Origin: Sphingorhabdus pulchriflava
GTDB taxonomy: Bacteria > Pseudomonadota > Alphaproteobacteria > Sphingomonadales > Sphingomonadaceae
Direction of reading: 5' to 3'
Assembly (NCBI RefSeq): GCF_003367235.1
Contig: NZ_QRGP01000001.1
Span: forward strand, 434,001-498,000
Length of the DNA: 64,000 bases
Position 1 is the stretch's first letter, and each line of letters begins with the position of its first letter. The notes below the pieces were generated by a model. It was not told the DNA's origin, made no database searches, and saw only the letters and a list, made by a program, of their open reading frames with translations. Below, one piece after another: positions 56,736 to 64,000 of the stretch. A program made the translations under genes and the position numbers.

Positions 56736-58855
56736 GCCGCGGAAACCTCAACCTCGAACCCCTCAAGATAACTCATACCCGAGAGCTGTTCTGCCGATTG
56801 CGGGCCTTGCGGTACAATGGCGTTCAAATTTCCGCCGCCCTTGGCGTTTGCACGTTTCCATCCGCCATGATTGCCCCAGCCATGCGGATAGGCGACGCAG
56901 CCCGGGCGGATGTCGTCGGTCAACGAAACAACGACATCAAGACTGCCCCATTGCGTGCTGAGCTTGGCTTCGTCTTCGTCATTCAAACCGCGCGCCGCTG
57001 CATCGGTCGGATGGATCAGCAATTTGGGCGCGTCGGTGCGGACAAGCGCCTCCACATTGTGCATCCAACTGTTGATCGAACGGAGTTTGCGCAGATTGAT
57101 GAGTTGCAGCACATCGGGCTTGCGTGCTGGTTTGGCGCGTAGCCTTTCGACCTCGGCTTGCATTTCTTCGCACCAAAGATGGATTGTTCCATCTTCATGG
57201 CCCAACCGCTTTTTGAAATCGAACGCCCAACGCCCGCTTTCTATCATGATGCCGTGCGGATGCTCTTTCAGCTTTGCGAGCGACAGTCCCTTTTGGCCTT
57301 CAATCCCCTTTTGCAGAGAGGCATCGGCCATCTCAAACGGCGTCATATTGCCAAAGCTCTCGCCGCGCCCCATTCGCACCGCAAGGTCGCGCAATATCTC
57401 ATACTCGCCGCGTGTCTCGCCGACGGGTTTTATCACCGCTGGCACATATTGGGCGAATGGACGCACCATGTGGTTCAGGAAGAACTGATTCATATCCTCG
57501 CGCTCCAGCGCGGTCGTGACCGGCAGGAGGTAATGCGCGTGACGGCTGGTTTCGGTCATGTAGAGATCGAGTGCGACCATCAGATCGAGCTCCGCGAAGC
57601 CCTCCACCAGCGCTGGACCGCCCGGCATCGACATGACCGGGTTTGCGCCCACAACTAGCAGGGATTTGATCTGTCCTTCTCCGGGTGTGATCATCTCCTC
57701 CAGAAAGGTCGTGCTCGGCTGCGTGCCCCACACGCTGGGTAGCTTGCTGACGCGTGAGGGAATGGCGCCGTGCCGCGCTCCAGGAAAGATCCCCGCAAAT
57801 TGCTCATCGGTTGCTGAGCCGCCGTGACCCCAGCCCACACCGCCGGGTGTGTGAAACTTGCCGCCGATCACATTGAGCGCGTGGAGGAAGAAATTGGTCA
57901 GTGTCGAGAAACCGCCCCGGCAGATCCCGATGCGGCCCATTGCGGCCGCGCGCGGTGCCGAAGCGAAGTCGCGGGCAAGTTGCTGGATGGTTTCTGCGTC
58001 TATGCCGCAACGGGGTTCCGCAAGCATTGGCGTGATCCAGCTGGTTGCAGCCACAAGGCCTTCCAGCCCGGCGCAATGCTGTTCGATGAACTGCCTTTGC
58101 TGCAAATCTTCGGAGAGAATGACCTGGAGCATAGCGCCCAACAACCAGACATCGCCTTCAGGCAGGATCGAGACATGTTCAAATTTGCGCGCAGTTTCGG
58201 TCCTGCGTGGGTCGACAACGATCACACGGCCGCGCTTTGCGATTTCGTCGAGGTCCTCCTTGAAACGCGGCGCAATCATCAGCGAGCCATGGCTGACGAG
58301 CGGGTTTGAACCAAAGATCAGCAAATGTTCGCACGTCGCAAGATCAGGAAAAACAAAGGCATGGGTACCAAACATAAGTTCGGTTGCCAGCACCGGCGTA
58401 CTGATGTCTTCGGATGCCGGCGTATAGGTGCGGCTGCCACCCATAGCCTGTTGGAACAACACGCTGGCCAATGAACTCGGCCAGCCCATGCTTGGCGGAT
58501 TGCCCGAATTGACGGCAAAGCTGAACGCGCCGTGCCGTTCGACTGAAGCTGCCAACCGCTTTGCGATATCGTCGAGCGCTTCATCCCATCCGACAGGCTC
58601 AAACTCGCCCGGCCCACCGACACGTTTTAGCGGATGGAGGACGCGGTCCTCATCATAAGCGAGATCGGCAAGTGCGGGCCCTTTGACGCAAATGTGGCCA
58701 CGCGAATGGGGGTTGTCGCGATCCGGTCGGATCTTGGTTATCCGCCCATCTTTCACCGTTGCGACCATACCGCACAGCGCCTCGCAAATGCGGCAATAGG
58801 TGACATGATCACCGTCTTCGCCCGGAATGCGGGCAATGCCGGAACTATCGGCCAT
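56732..58855 (-). CDS. Molybdopterin oxidoreductase with N-terminal [4Fe-4S] cluster
   Basis: A 707-residue member of the DMSO-reductase superfamily. The N-terminal cluster motif is complete, with Cys21, Cys24, Cys28 and Cys56. The middle holds the molybdopterin domain and the C-terminus the dinucleotide-binding domain (KLLIHPTDAAARGLNDEDE onwards). No twin-arginine signal is present, so it acts in the cytoplasm, and no electron-transfer subunit is encoded beside it. Substrate unknown; a hydroxylase- or dehydrogenase-type role in the pathway is possible. It is preceded by palindrome H and heads the unit with sulfotransferase and DUF6473. Confidence 0.87.
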   Translation of the reverse strand: MADSSGIARIPGEDGDHVTYCRICEALCGMVATVKDGRITKIRPDRDNPHSRGHICVKGPALADLAYDEDRVLHPLKRVGGPGEFEPVGWDEALDDIAKRLAASVERHGAFSFAVNSGNPPSMGWPSSLASVLFQQAMGGSRTYTPASEDISTPVLATELMFGTHAFVFPDLATCEHLLIFGSNPLVSHGSLMIAPRFKEDLDEIAKRGRVIVVDPRRTETARKFEHVSILPEGDVWLLGAMLQVILSEDLQQRQFIEQHCAGLEGLVAATSWITPMLAEPRCGIDAETIQQLARDFASAPRAAAMGRIGICRGGFSTLTNFFLHALNVIGGKFHTPGGVGWGHGGSATDEQFAGIFPGARHGAIPSRVSKLPSVWGTQPSTTFLEEMITPGEGQIKSLLVVGANPVMSMPGGPALVEGFAELDLMVALDLYMTETSRHAHYLLPVTTALEREDMNQFFLNHMVRPFAQYVPAVIKPVGETRGEYEILRDLAVRMGRGESFGNMTPFEMADASLQKGIEGQKGLSLAKLKEHPHGIMIESGRWAFDFKKRLGHEDGTIHLWCEEMQAEVERLRAKPARKPDVLQLINLRKLRSINSWMHNVEALVRTDAPKLLIHPTDAAARGLNDEDEAKLSTQWGSLDVVVSLTDDIRPGCVAYPHGWGNHGGWKRANAKGGGNLNAIVPQGPQSAEQLSGMSYLEGFEVEVSAA

Positions 58856-58895
58856 GTCATCTCCTCCCGACTGGCGATTCCTCCTGCAAAGATTT

Positions 58896-58912
58896 ATCTA
58901 TTCATATTAGAT
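58896..58912. promoter_or_regulatory. Operator-like palindrome H (exact ATCTA-N7-TAGAT)
   Basis: Exact 17-bp element 41 bp upstream of the molybdenum oxidoreductase start and 17 bp after the end of the SDR gene. On the minus strand a TTGCAT lies directly on the upstream side and TAAATC overlaps and follows the downstream side, so the element may sit between -35 and -10 hexamers. Confidence 0.72.
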
Positions 58913-58929
58913 ATGCAAGCGGCAATCGT

Positions 58930-59730
58930 TCAGCTCGATTTGATCGTTGCTGCGCCGCCGCTGACGGGAAGCATGATGCCGGTCACCCAAGCGCCGGCAC
59001 GCGAGCAGAGGTAAATTGTCGCACCGGTGATATCGTCCAATGTGCCCGCGCGTCCGCCCAGTGGCGATGCCCATGCGGGGGGAGGCGTATCTCCCGGCTT
59101 CAGGCCAAGGAATTTTTCGCTCATCCGCGACGGGAAGATGCCCGGTGCGATCGCGTTGCACGATATGTTGCGCTTGGCGAGGTGGCGGCCAAGCTGGCGC
59201 GTCATCATCGCCAGTGCGGATTTACTGGCAGCATAGGAATAGTTGGGCAAACCGCCCGGATCGAGCGCAGCAACCGATGTGATGTTGATAACGCGCGAAG
59301 GGTCTTCCCGCGTCGCTGCCTTTTCCAGATTGGGCAGGACTTTCTGCAAAACAAGAAATGGGGCTGTCACGTTCAGCCCCAGCACGGTGTCAAATCCTTC
59401 ACGCCCGTCACCGTCGAGCGGGGTATCGACATTGATTCCGGCATTGTTGACCAAAATATCGAGTGGCAGGTCGCCCAGCGCGGCTTTGATTGCCGCCAGT
59501 CCTTCGTCGCTGGTCACATCGGCAGTGATGGCGTGGCATGGCGTGTTTGCCGAAAGCTCTCGCGCCAAGGCATCCACTTCGCCAGCGTTGCGCGCCACCG
59601 CCCAAACTTTCACTCCGGCTTCGGCCAACCCTTGTGCTATCAATCGACCGATGCCCGCTGTTGCCCCGGTTACGAGCGCGCGTTTGCCCGCCACGCCGAA
59701 CAGTTCGGCGACGCGTTTTTCTGCATTCAT
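58930..59730 (-). CDS. Short-chain dehydrogenase/reductase
   Basis: NAD(P)-dependent SDR of 266 residues. The cofactor loop is TGATAGIG at 21-28, NNAG at about 95-98, and the catalytic set Ser152, Tyr166 and Lys170 (YSYAASK) is complete. It would oxidise a hydroxyl or reduce a ketone on the substrate ring or side chain. The start is set by the four-base overlap with the Rieske stop (59727-59730). It is the second gene of the Rieske-SDR unit. Confidence 0.9.
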   Translation of the reverse strand: MNAEKRVAELFGVAGKRALVTGATAGIGRLIAQGLAEAGVKVWAVARNAGEVDALARELSANTPCHAITADVTSDEGLAAIKAALGDLPLDILVNNAGINVDTPLDGDGREGFDTVLGLNVTAPFLVLQKVLPNLEKAATREDPSRVINITSVAALDPGGLPNYSYAASKSALAMMTRQLGRHLAKRNISCNAIAPGIFPSRMSEKFLGLKPGDTPPPAWASPLGGRAGTLDDITGATIYLCSRAGAWVTGIMLPVSGGAATIKSS

Positions 59731-60902
59731 TCTGGTTTCTCCAATTGGTCCAGCCCCATATATTCGCGGTAGGTGCGGTGAAAGAGCTGGTTGATGATTT
59801 CGTTGCGCCCCAGACGGGCTTTGCCGCAATGGCTGCTCGACGCCGAACGCTGGATCGAATTGCCGACCGGAACGTCCTCGTTAATGATGGCAGATGTCGC
59901 GATGTGCCAGTTCTTGGCCATGATCTCATGGCCCTTGTCGTCTTCGACGGGGTGCGGTGTCAGATAGCGAAGGTGCAGATAAGAGCGGCCGACATCGTCC
60001 GGGTGCTGGTAGGCGGTCCAATATTCGACATGGTGCGGATGCAAGACCAGAGCTGAATTGGGTGTGATGACATTCCCGAAAATCACATAGCGTTGCAGCT
60101 CGACGCTGCCGGGGTCGGTATCAACAATCTCGTCAATGCGGCGGCGTGGATTGCCCCAAAGCGCATGGCGGCCGTGCAACTGCGTCCCCAGCATGTTCGG
60201 ATAGAAATAGGGGTTGATCGTCGCCCCGTGCAGGAACTGGACATGATAGCCATCGATCAGGCCATCCATCATCACTTTCCAGTTTTGCGGAAATTCGAAG
60301 ATCTCGCTGCGATAGCAACTCCAGCTATCGAACCGGTACTCAGCCATCGCCTTGTCCATGCCCGGGCCTAAATGCTTGGCTACGTCAATCTGCCCGGCCG
60401 GATTTTCGACAATCCAGATGAAGCCATGCCGTTCCTCGACGGGTAATGCGATCAGGTTGAGGTCGTCGCATGGCTTTTGTCCATAGGTATCGGGGAAGGT
60501 AATTGCTTTCAGTGTGCCGTCTGCCGAATAAGTCCAGCCATGATAGGGGCAGGTGAAGAGCGGCTTCTTTCCGTTCCCATCGGGAACCAGTTGCGCGCCC
60601 CGATGCCGGCAAATGTTGAGGAACGCCTTCAAGGAGCCATCTTTGGCGCGCGTGACCAGCGCGGTGCTGCGGTTCAACTTCACTATGGCATAACCGCCCG
60701 GTCCGCCAAGCTGGGCGCCGTGCATTGCCATCATCGGAAGCCGTTCAAAGATCCTGTCCCGCTCGGTAACCGCAAGCGCCGGGTCAGAATAGATCGACAG
60801 GTCATATTCGAGGAAATCGTCGGCGAGATCGGTTCCACCTTGCTTCACCAGTTCGAACAGACGCGTTGCCAGGTCGCGCCGCCTTTCCTCGGTGTAGTAC
60901 AT
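59727..60902 (-). CDS. Rieske-type oxygenase alpha subunit (3 of 4)
   Basis: Oxygenase of 391 residues from ATG 60900-60902, with AGGAGGAA seven bases upstream. Cluster ligands are Cys98-x-His100 and Cys118-x-x-His121; the iron site is in LIDGYHVQFLH with His220 and His225. It belongs to a different subgroup from the 39275/48552 pair and is nearer to the partial enzyme at 63283 (shared NxCRHRG and YHGW patterns). It is divergent from the GMC gene at 60992, with a class-2 palindrome between them. Confidence 0.92.
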   Translation of the reverse strand: MYYTEERRRDLATRLFELVKQGGTDLADDFLEYDLSIYSDPALAVTERDRIFERLPMMAMHGAQLGGPGGYAIVKLNRSTALVTRAKDGSLKAFLNICRHRGAQLVPDGNGKKPLFTCPYHGWTYSADGTLKAITFPDTYGQKPCDDLNLIALPVEERHGFIWIVENPAGQIDVAKHLGPGMDKAMAEYRFDSWSCYRSEIFEFPQNWKVMMDGLIDGYHVQFLHGATINPYFYPNMLGTQLHGRHALWGNPRRRIDEIVDTDPGSVELQRYVIFGNVITPNSALVLHPHHVEYWTAYQHPDDVGRSYLHLRYLTPHPVEDDKGHEIMAKNWHIATSAIINEDVPVGNSIQRSASSSHCGKARLGRNEIINQLFHRTYREYMGLDQLEKPE

Positions 60903-60927
60903 GCCGTTTCCTCCTTGCGCCGGATTA

Positions 60928-60956
60928 TTTACAGAAATCGTATTGTGTAATTTAAT
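60928..60956 (+). promoter_or_regulatory. Class-2 palindrome (60928-60951) overlapping a promoter
   Basis: TTTACAG at 60928-60934 and GTGTAAT at 60945-60951 form an imperfect dyad with a 10-base spacer, matching the site at 63221. On the plus strand TTTACA (60928-60933), 17 bp, and TTTAAT (60951-60956) make a good promoter for the GMC gene at 60992, so the dyad would block it. The minus-strand Rieske-SDR unit starts 26 bp away and could be controlled as well. Confidence 0.6.
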
Positions 60957-60991
60957 AGTCGTCAATAATGCTGAAGGGCGAGGATCGGATT

Positions 60992-62596
60992 ATGGATGTT
61001 GCAGACTATATTGTGGTGGGCGGCGGCAGTGGCGGCGCGGCAGTCGCGGCAAGACTGTCCGAAGATCCGCTTAACAAGGTTTTGCTTTTGGAAGCAGGCG
61101 GCGAATCCGATCGCTTTCTGGTCAACATGCCGGCCGGTTTCGCGCGAATTCTCACCGATCCGCGCTATGACTGGTGTTATCTGCAGGAACCCGACGCATC
61201 GATAAACGGGCGGCGTTTCCTTTGGTCGGCCGGCAAGATGCTCGGCGGCAGCAGCGCGATTAATGGACTGGTCTATATTCGCGGCACCCGTGCGGATCAC
61301 CAGCGATGGGTTGATGCAGGATGCGCCGGTTGGTCGTTCGACGATTGCCTGCCATACTTTCTGCGTTCCGAAGGATTCAGCGGGCAACCAAACCAGATGC
61401 ATGGCAGCCACGGGCCGCTGGGGGTGGAGCCAATGTCTGACCCGCACCCATTATCCCAAAGCTTTGTCGAAGCTTGCGCGCAAACCGGCCTGCCGATCCT
61501 TGATGAATATAATGATGGGCATGCAGAGGGCAGTTTCCTGACGCTGACCACGCAGAAAAATTCGAAACGGAGCAGCACGGCAGCCGCCTATCTTACCGAG
61601 GCGCGCAAGCGGTCCAATTTGCGCATCATCACAGGCGCGGTTGCGGAGAGAGTCCTGTTCGAAGGCAAGCGCGCCATTGCGGTCGAAGCCAATGTTGACG
61701 GGCGATTGCAACGCTTCGGTGCTAACGCCGAAATCATTCTGGCTGCTGGGGCAATTGGAACGCCGGCACTGCTTATGCGATCTGGGGTGGGCCCGGCAGA
61801 AATGCTGAAATCGCATGGCATTGAGATGGTCGCCGACAGCGAAGAGGTGGGGCGTAATCTGCAGGAGCATCCGACCGTCAGCCTCAACAAGTTCGTGACG
61901 GTCGATACCTATAACAGCCGGATGAAACCCTGGCATCTTGTCGGCGCGATGCTGAAATATCTGCTGCAAGGTAAGGGGCCGATGGCGACACCGGCGGTGC
62001 AAGCCATGGCCCTGGCGCGATCGCGCGGCGATTTGGCGGCCCCTGATCTGCAACTGCATTTCTATCCGGTCGGCTATGATCTTGGCCCCGAGATATTGAG
62101 TGCAGCCGCAGCCGAAATGCCAAAAGAGCCGGTTGCAACAATCGCCGCATCAGTCGGCAACCCCTATAGCCGCGGTGAAGTGGTGCTGACGGGCAGGGAA
62201 GCATCAGATCTGCCGTCAATCAGGCATCAACTGCTGGGCGATCCCCGCGATGTTGAAACGCTGATTGGCGCATGCAAATTGATTGAGTTAATTTTTACAT
62301 CACCGGCCTTTGCGGACTTTGTAAAGGCCCCCCGCAATCCGCCGGTGGCACCGGAAAGCGATGCCGGATGGGAGGATTATGTTCGCCGCAACACCAATAT
62401 TTCCTATCACCCCGTCGGGACGTGCCGCATGGGAGGCGATGCCGAAGCCGTTGTCGGCCCGGATTTGAAGGTGAATGGCTTGTCCGGCCTGCGCATTGCT
62501 GACGCCTCTGTCATTCCGCTTTTGCCGCGCGTGAACACCAACGCTACAGCCATCATGATTGGTGAGCGCGCTGCGGATTTTATCCGGCAGGGATAA
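60992..62596 (+). CDS. GMC family FAD-dependent alcohol oxidoreductase (2 of 2)
   Basis: Flavoprotein of 534 residues. It has the FAD loop VVGGGSGGAAVAARLSEDPL, first signature GKMLGGSSAINGLVYIRG, second signature AAGAIGTPALLMRSGVG and the catalytic His in SYHPVGTCRMGG. The ATG at 60992 has AGGA seven bases upstream; an ATG eight codons earlier is less supported. It is a paralogue of the 46486 gene, though not very close. Its end overlaps the end of the convergent tetR by 17 bp. Confidence 0.92.
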   Translation: MDVADYIVVGGGSGGAAVAARLSEDPLNKVLLLEAGGESDRFLVNMPAGFARILTDPRYDWCYLQEPDASINGRRFLWSAGKMLGGSSAINGLVYIRGTRADHQRWVDAGCAGWSFDDCLPYFLRSEGFSGQPNQMHGSHGPLGVEPMSDPHPLSQSFVEACAQTGLPILDEYNDGHAEGSFLTLTTQKNSKRSSTAAAYLTEARKRSNLRIITGAVAERVLFEGKRAIAVEANVDGRLQRFGANAEIILAAGAIGTPALLMRSGVGPAEMLKSHGIEMVADSEEVGRNLQEHPTVSLNKFVTVDTYNSRMKPWHLVGAMLKYLLQGKGPMATPAVQAMALARSRGDLAAPDLQLHFYPVGYDLGPEILSAAAAEMPKEPVATIAASVGNPYSRGEVVLTGREASDLPSIRHQLLGDPRDVETLIGACKLIELIFTSPAFADFVKAPRNPPVAPESDAGWEDYVRRNTNISYHPVGTCRMGGDAEAVVGPDLKVNGLSGLRIADASVIPLLPRVNTNATAIMIGERAADFIRQG

Positions 62597-63185
62597 GCAT
62601 CGGCGTTACGACAAAACGGCGCACAAAACGGCGCATGTCCGTTTCATCCGGGTATTCGTTCGAGTAACGAAGCAGCAGAAGTGATTGAACCAGCGCAATC
62701 CAGGTGACGCACTGTTCGATATCCAGGTCGTCGGCGACGATGCCTTCGCGCTGGCCACGCAGCAGGAACGAGCGCCAGCGATCACGCACCCAGATGTGGA
62801 CCGCACCTCCTTCGCTTTGCGAACGGACCCACGCTTGGCGATCATCCATGAAACGCTGGATATAGATATTGCCTCGTGCCAGCAGCACGGCTTGCAGGAT
62901 CGCCTCGGCAAGCTGATCCACAAACGGAACGTCACGTGGCACGCGGGCGTTCAGTTGAAGCTGCAGGGCCTGCATTTCCTCAAGGCATACGCGGTCGACA
63001 ATATCGTCCTTGTCGGTGAAATATTTGTAGATAACCGGCCGCGAAAACTGGGCGGCCTCGGCGATATCGACGATAGTCGTCTTTTCGATGCCCAGATGTG
63101 AAAAGCAATCACGCGCCGCGCCGAGAATGCGGGCCACCGTTTTTTGCGTTCGCGTGTTGCTCACCGATTGGGTCTTCATGTCCAT
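62580..63185 (-). CDS. TetR-family transcriptional regulator (third, distinct type)
   Basis: Regulator of 201 residues. The helix-turn-helix is about residues 35-60 (TTIVDIAEAAQFSRPVIYKYFTDK), and the C-terminal domain shows no clear likeness to the two other TetR proteins of the window. The gene lies between the GMC gene and a divergent partial Rieske gene, with a class-2 palindrome in its upstream region, which suggests that it binds that element and the copy at 60928. Start at 63185 or two codons later (63179). Confidence 0.9.
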   Translation of the reverse strand: MDMKTQSVSNTRTQKTVARILGAARDCFSHLGIEKTTIVDIAEAAQFSRPVIYKYFTDKDDIVDRVCLEEMQALQLQLNARVPRDVPFVDQLAEAILQAVLLARGNIYIQRFMDDRQAWVRSQSEGGAVHIWVRDRWRSFLLRGQREGIVADDLDIEQCVTWIALVQSLLLLRYSNEYPDETDMRRFVRRFVVTPMLIPAG

Positions 63186-63220
63186 GTCGCATCATTACCC
63201 TTGACTTGCCGAATAGTCGA

Positions 63221-63246
63221 GTTAACAGATTCTCAACACTGTAAAC
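63221..63246. promoter_or_regulatory. Class-2 palindrome between divergent tetR and Rieske genes
   Basis: GTTAACAG (63221-63228) and CTGTAAAC (63239-63246) are 8-base arms with one mismatch around a 10-base spacer. The layout TT-x-ACAG-N10-CTGTAA is shared with 60928-60951. It is 36 bp from the tetR start and 37 bp from the Rieske start, as expected for an autoregulated divergent pair. A second, shorter dyad, GACT-N8-AGTC, lies at 63203-63218. Confidence 0.62.
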
Positions 63247-63282
63247 AAATAACCATAGATAAAACGGGCAATGAGGAGTGCT

Positions 63283-64000
63283 ATGAACAAGATGTCTGCC
63301 GACGTGTTCGAGCGCATGGTAACCCACCTGCGCGAAGGAACAACCGATCTTGCAGATTCTATCCTGCATGTTCCCATCGCCAATTTTACCAGCAAGGAAC
63401 ATCTGGATCGCGAACTGGCAGTGTTTCGCCGCTTGCCGCTCGCCGCCGCGATGAGCAGTGAACTGCGCGATACGAAAAGCTTTGTCACGCGCGACCTGCT
63501 GGGCGCGCCGGTCCTTCTGGTACGCCAGAAAAATGGCGAAGTGGGCGCTTTTCGTAACATGTGTCGCCATCGCGGCGGAAAGGTCGAGCTTGCCGAGAAA
63601 GGCAAGAAGCCTTTCTTCGTATGCGCCTATCATGGCTGGAGTTACGACGGCGATGGCGCTTTGCGCGGCGTTCCTTTCGACGATCATCTGGGTGGCATAG
63701 ACAAGAGCTGCAACAGCCTTATCCGCTTGGCTTGCGAAGAGCGGCACGGCATCGTCTGGGTTAACCTGACGGATGAGGCGGGTAGCAGAATCGCTGACTA
63801 TCTTGGTGATGCTGATGCGCGGCTCGCCGACTATGCCGCGGATGGAACGGTTATTTTCATGGAACAGAAACTTGACGTTCCGATCAACTGGAAACTGGTA
63901 ATGGATGGTGCAATCGATGTGCTGCACCCGCAATTCCTGCACCCGAAAGGCGTCGGCAAGCGCATCGAAACCAGCGCATCGGTGTGGGAGGATTTCGGGC
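63283..64000 (+). CDS. Rieske-type oxygenase alpha subunit (4 of 4), 3' end cut by window edge
   Basis: The first 239 codons of a Rieske oxygenase read through to the window edge. Cluster ligands are Cys94-x-His96 and Cys114-x-x-His117, and the iron site is in AIDVLHPQFLH with His215 and His220. GAGGAG precedes the ATG at 63283. It is divergent from tetR and probably controlled by the class-2 palindrome at 63221. The rest of the transcript lies outside the window. Confidence 0.9.
   Translation, partial: MNKMSADVFERMVTHLREGTTDLADSILHVPIANFTSKEHLDRELAVFRRLPLAAAMSSELRDTKSFVTRDLLGAPVLLVRQKNGEVGAFRNMCRHRGGKVELAEKGKKPFFVCAYHGWSYDGDGALRGVPFDDHLGGIDKSCNSLIRLACEERHGIVWVNLTDEAGSRIADYLGDADARLADYAADGTVIFMEQKLDVPINWKLVMDGAIDVLHPQFLHPKGVGKRIETSASVWEDFG

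Overview
The window looks like chromosome of a sphingomonad (Alphaproteobacteria, order Sphingomonadales). The grounds are the atpHAGD order, an AtpD with a long Ala/Lys/Pro-rich N-terminal tail, a complete exosortase-A (XrtA) exopolysaccharide locus of the kind found in this order, a TonB-dependent receptor next to catabolic genes, and moderately high GC. The genus cannot be fixed from the sequence alone.

Layout. (1) 1-4249, minus strand: F1 part of ATP synthase, atpH-atpA-atpG-atpD, with atpD cut by the window edge. (2) 4623-10778: a secreted zinc-peptidase-like TPR protein, a dienelactone hydrolase, a YdeP/FdhF-type molybdenum oxidoreductase, a DUF1203 protein and Ada. (3) 10986-23514, plus strand: a ten-gene XrtA locus with export lipoprotein, chain-length protein, tyrosine autokinase, outer-membrane protein, AAA ATPase, polysaccharide deacetylase, FemAB-like protein, glycosyltransferase, XrtA-EpsI fusion and amidotransferase. 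No PEP-CTERM substrate lies in the window. (4) 23511-26382: housekeeping pairs truA-fmt and recR-def. (5) 26599-64000: a catabolic region of about 37 kb that runs off the right edge.

The catabolic region encodes four Rieske oxygenase alpha subunits (the last partial), one P450, one [2Fe-2S] ferredoxin, two GMC oxidoreductases, two aldehyde dehydrogenases, a divergently transcribed pair of acyl-CoA dehydrogenases of large/small-subunit type, three crotonases, a tandem CaiB-type CoA-transferase, an acyl-CoA synthetase, a DUF35 protein coupled to a thiolase-fold protein without the usual N-terminal cysteine, a sulfotransferase with a DUF6473 partner, a molybdopterin enzyme, an MFS transporter, a TonB receptor and three TetR regulators. 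Together they would import a hydrophobic compound, hydroxylate it, oxidise alcohol to aldehyde to acid, activate the acid with CoA and shorten it by beta-oxidation with a retro-aldol step. The substrate is not identified; a steroid- or terpenoid-like molecule with a side chain is a reasonable guess.

The main finding is regulatory. A 17-bp palindrome, ATCTA-N7-TAGAT, occurs six times exactly (29382, 39227, 44131, 48105, 48488, 58896) and three times with changes (33234, 39077, 44174), always in intergenic regions in front of catabolic genes. It marks a dispersed regulon, probably controlled by one or both of two paralogous TetR proteins (31312-31965, 54042-54653). A different palindrome, TTTACAG-N10-CTGTAAA, lies at 60928 and 63221 on either side of a third TetR gene and suggests a second module. 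An exact FNR-type box (TTGAT-N4-ATCAA) at 39201 lies in front of one Rieske oxygenase gene.
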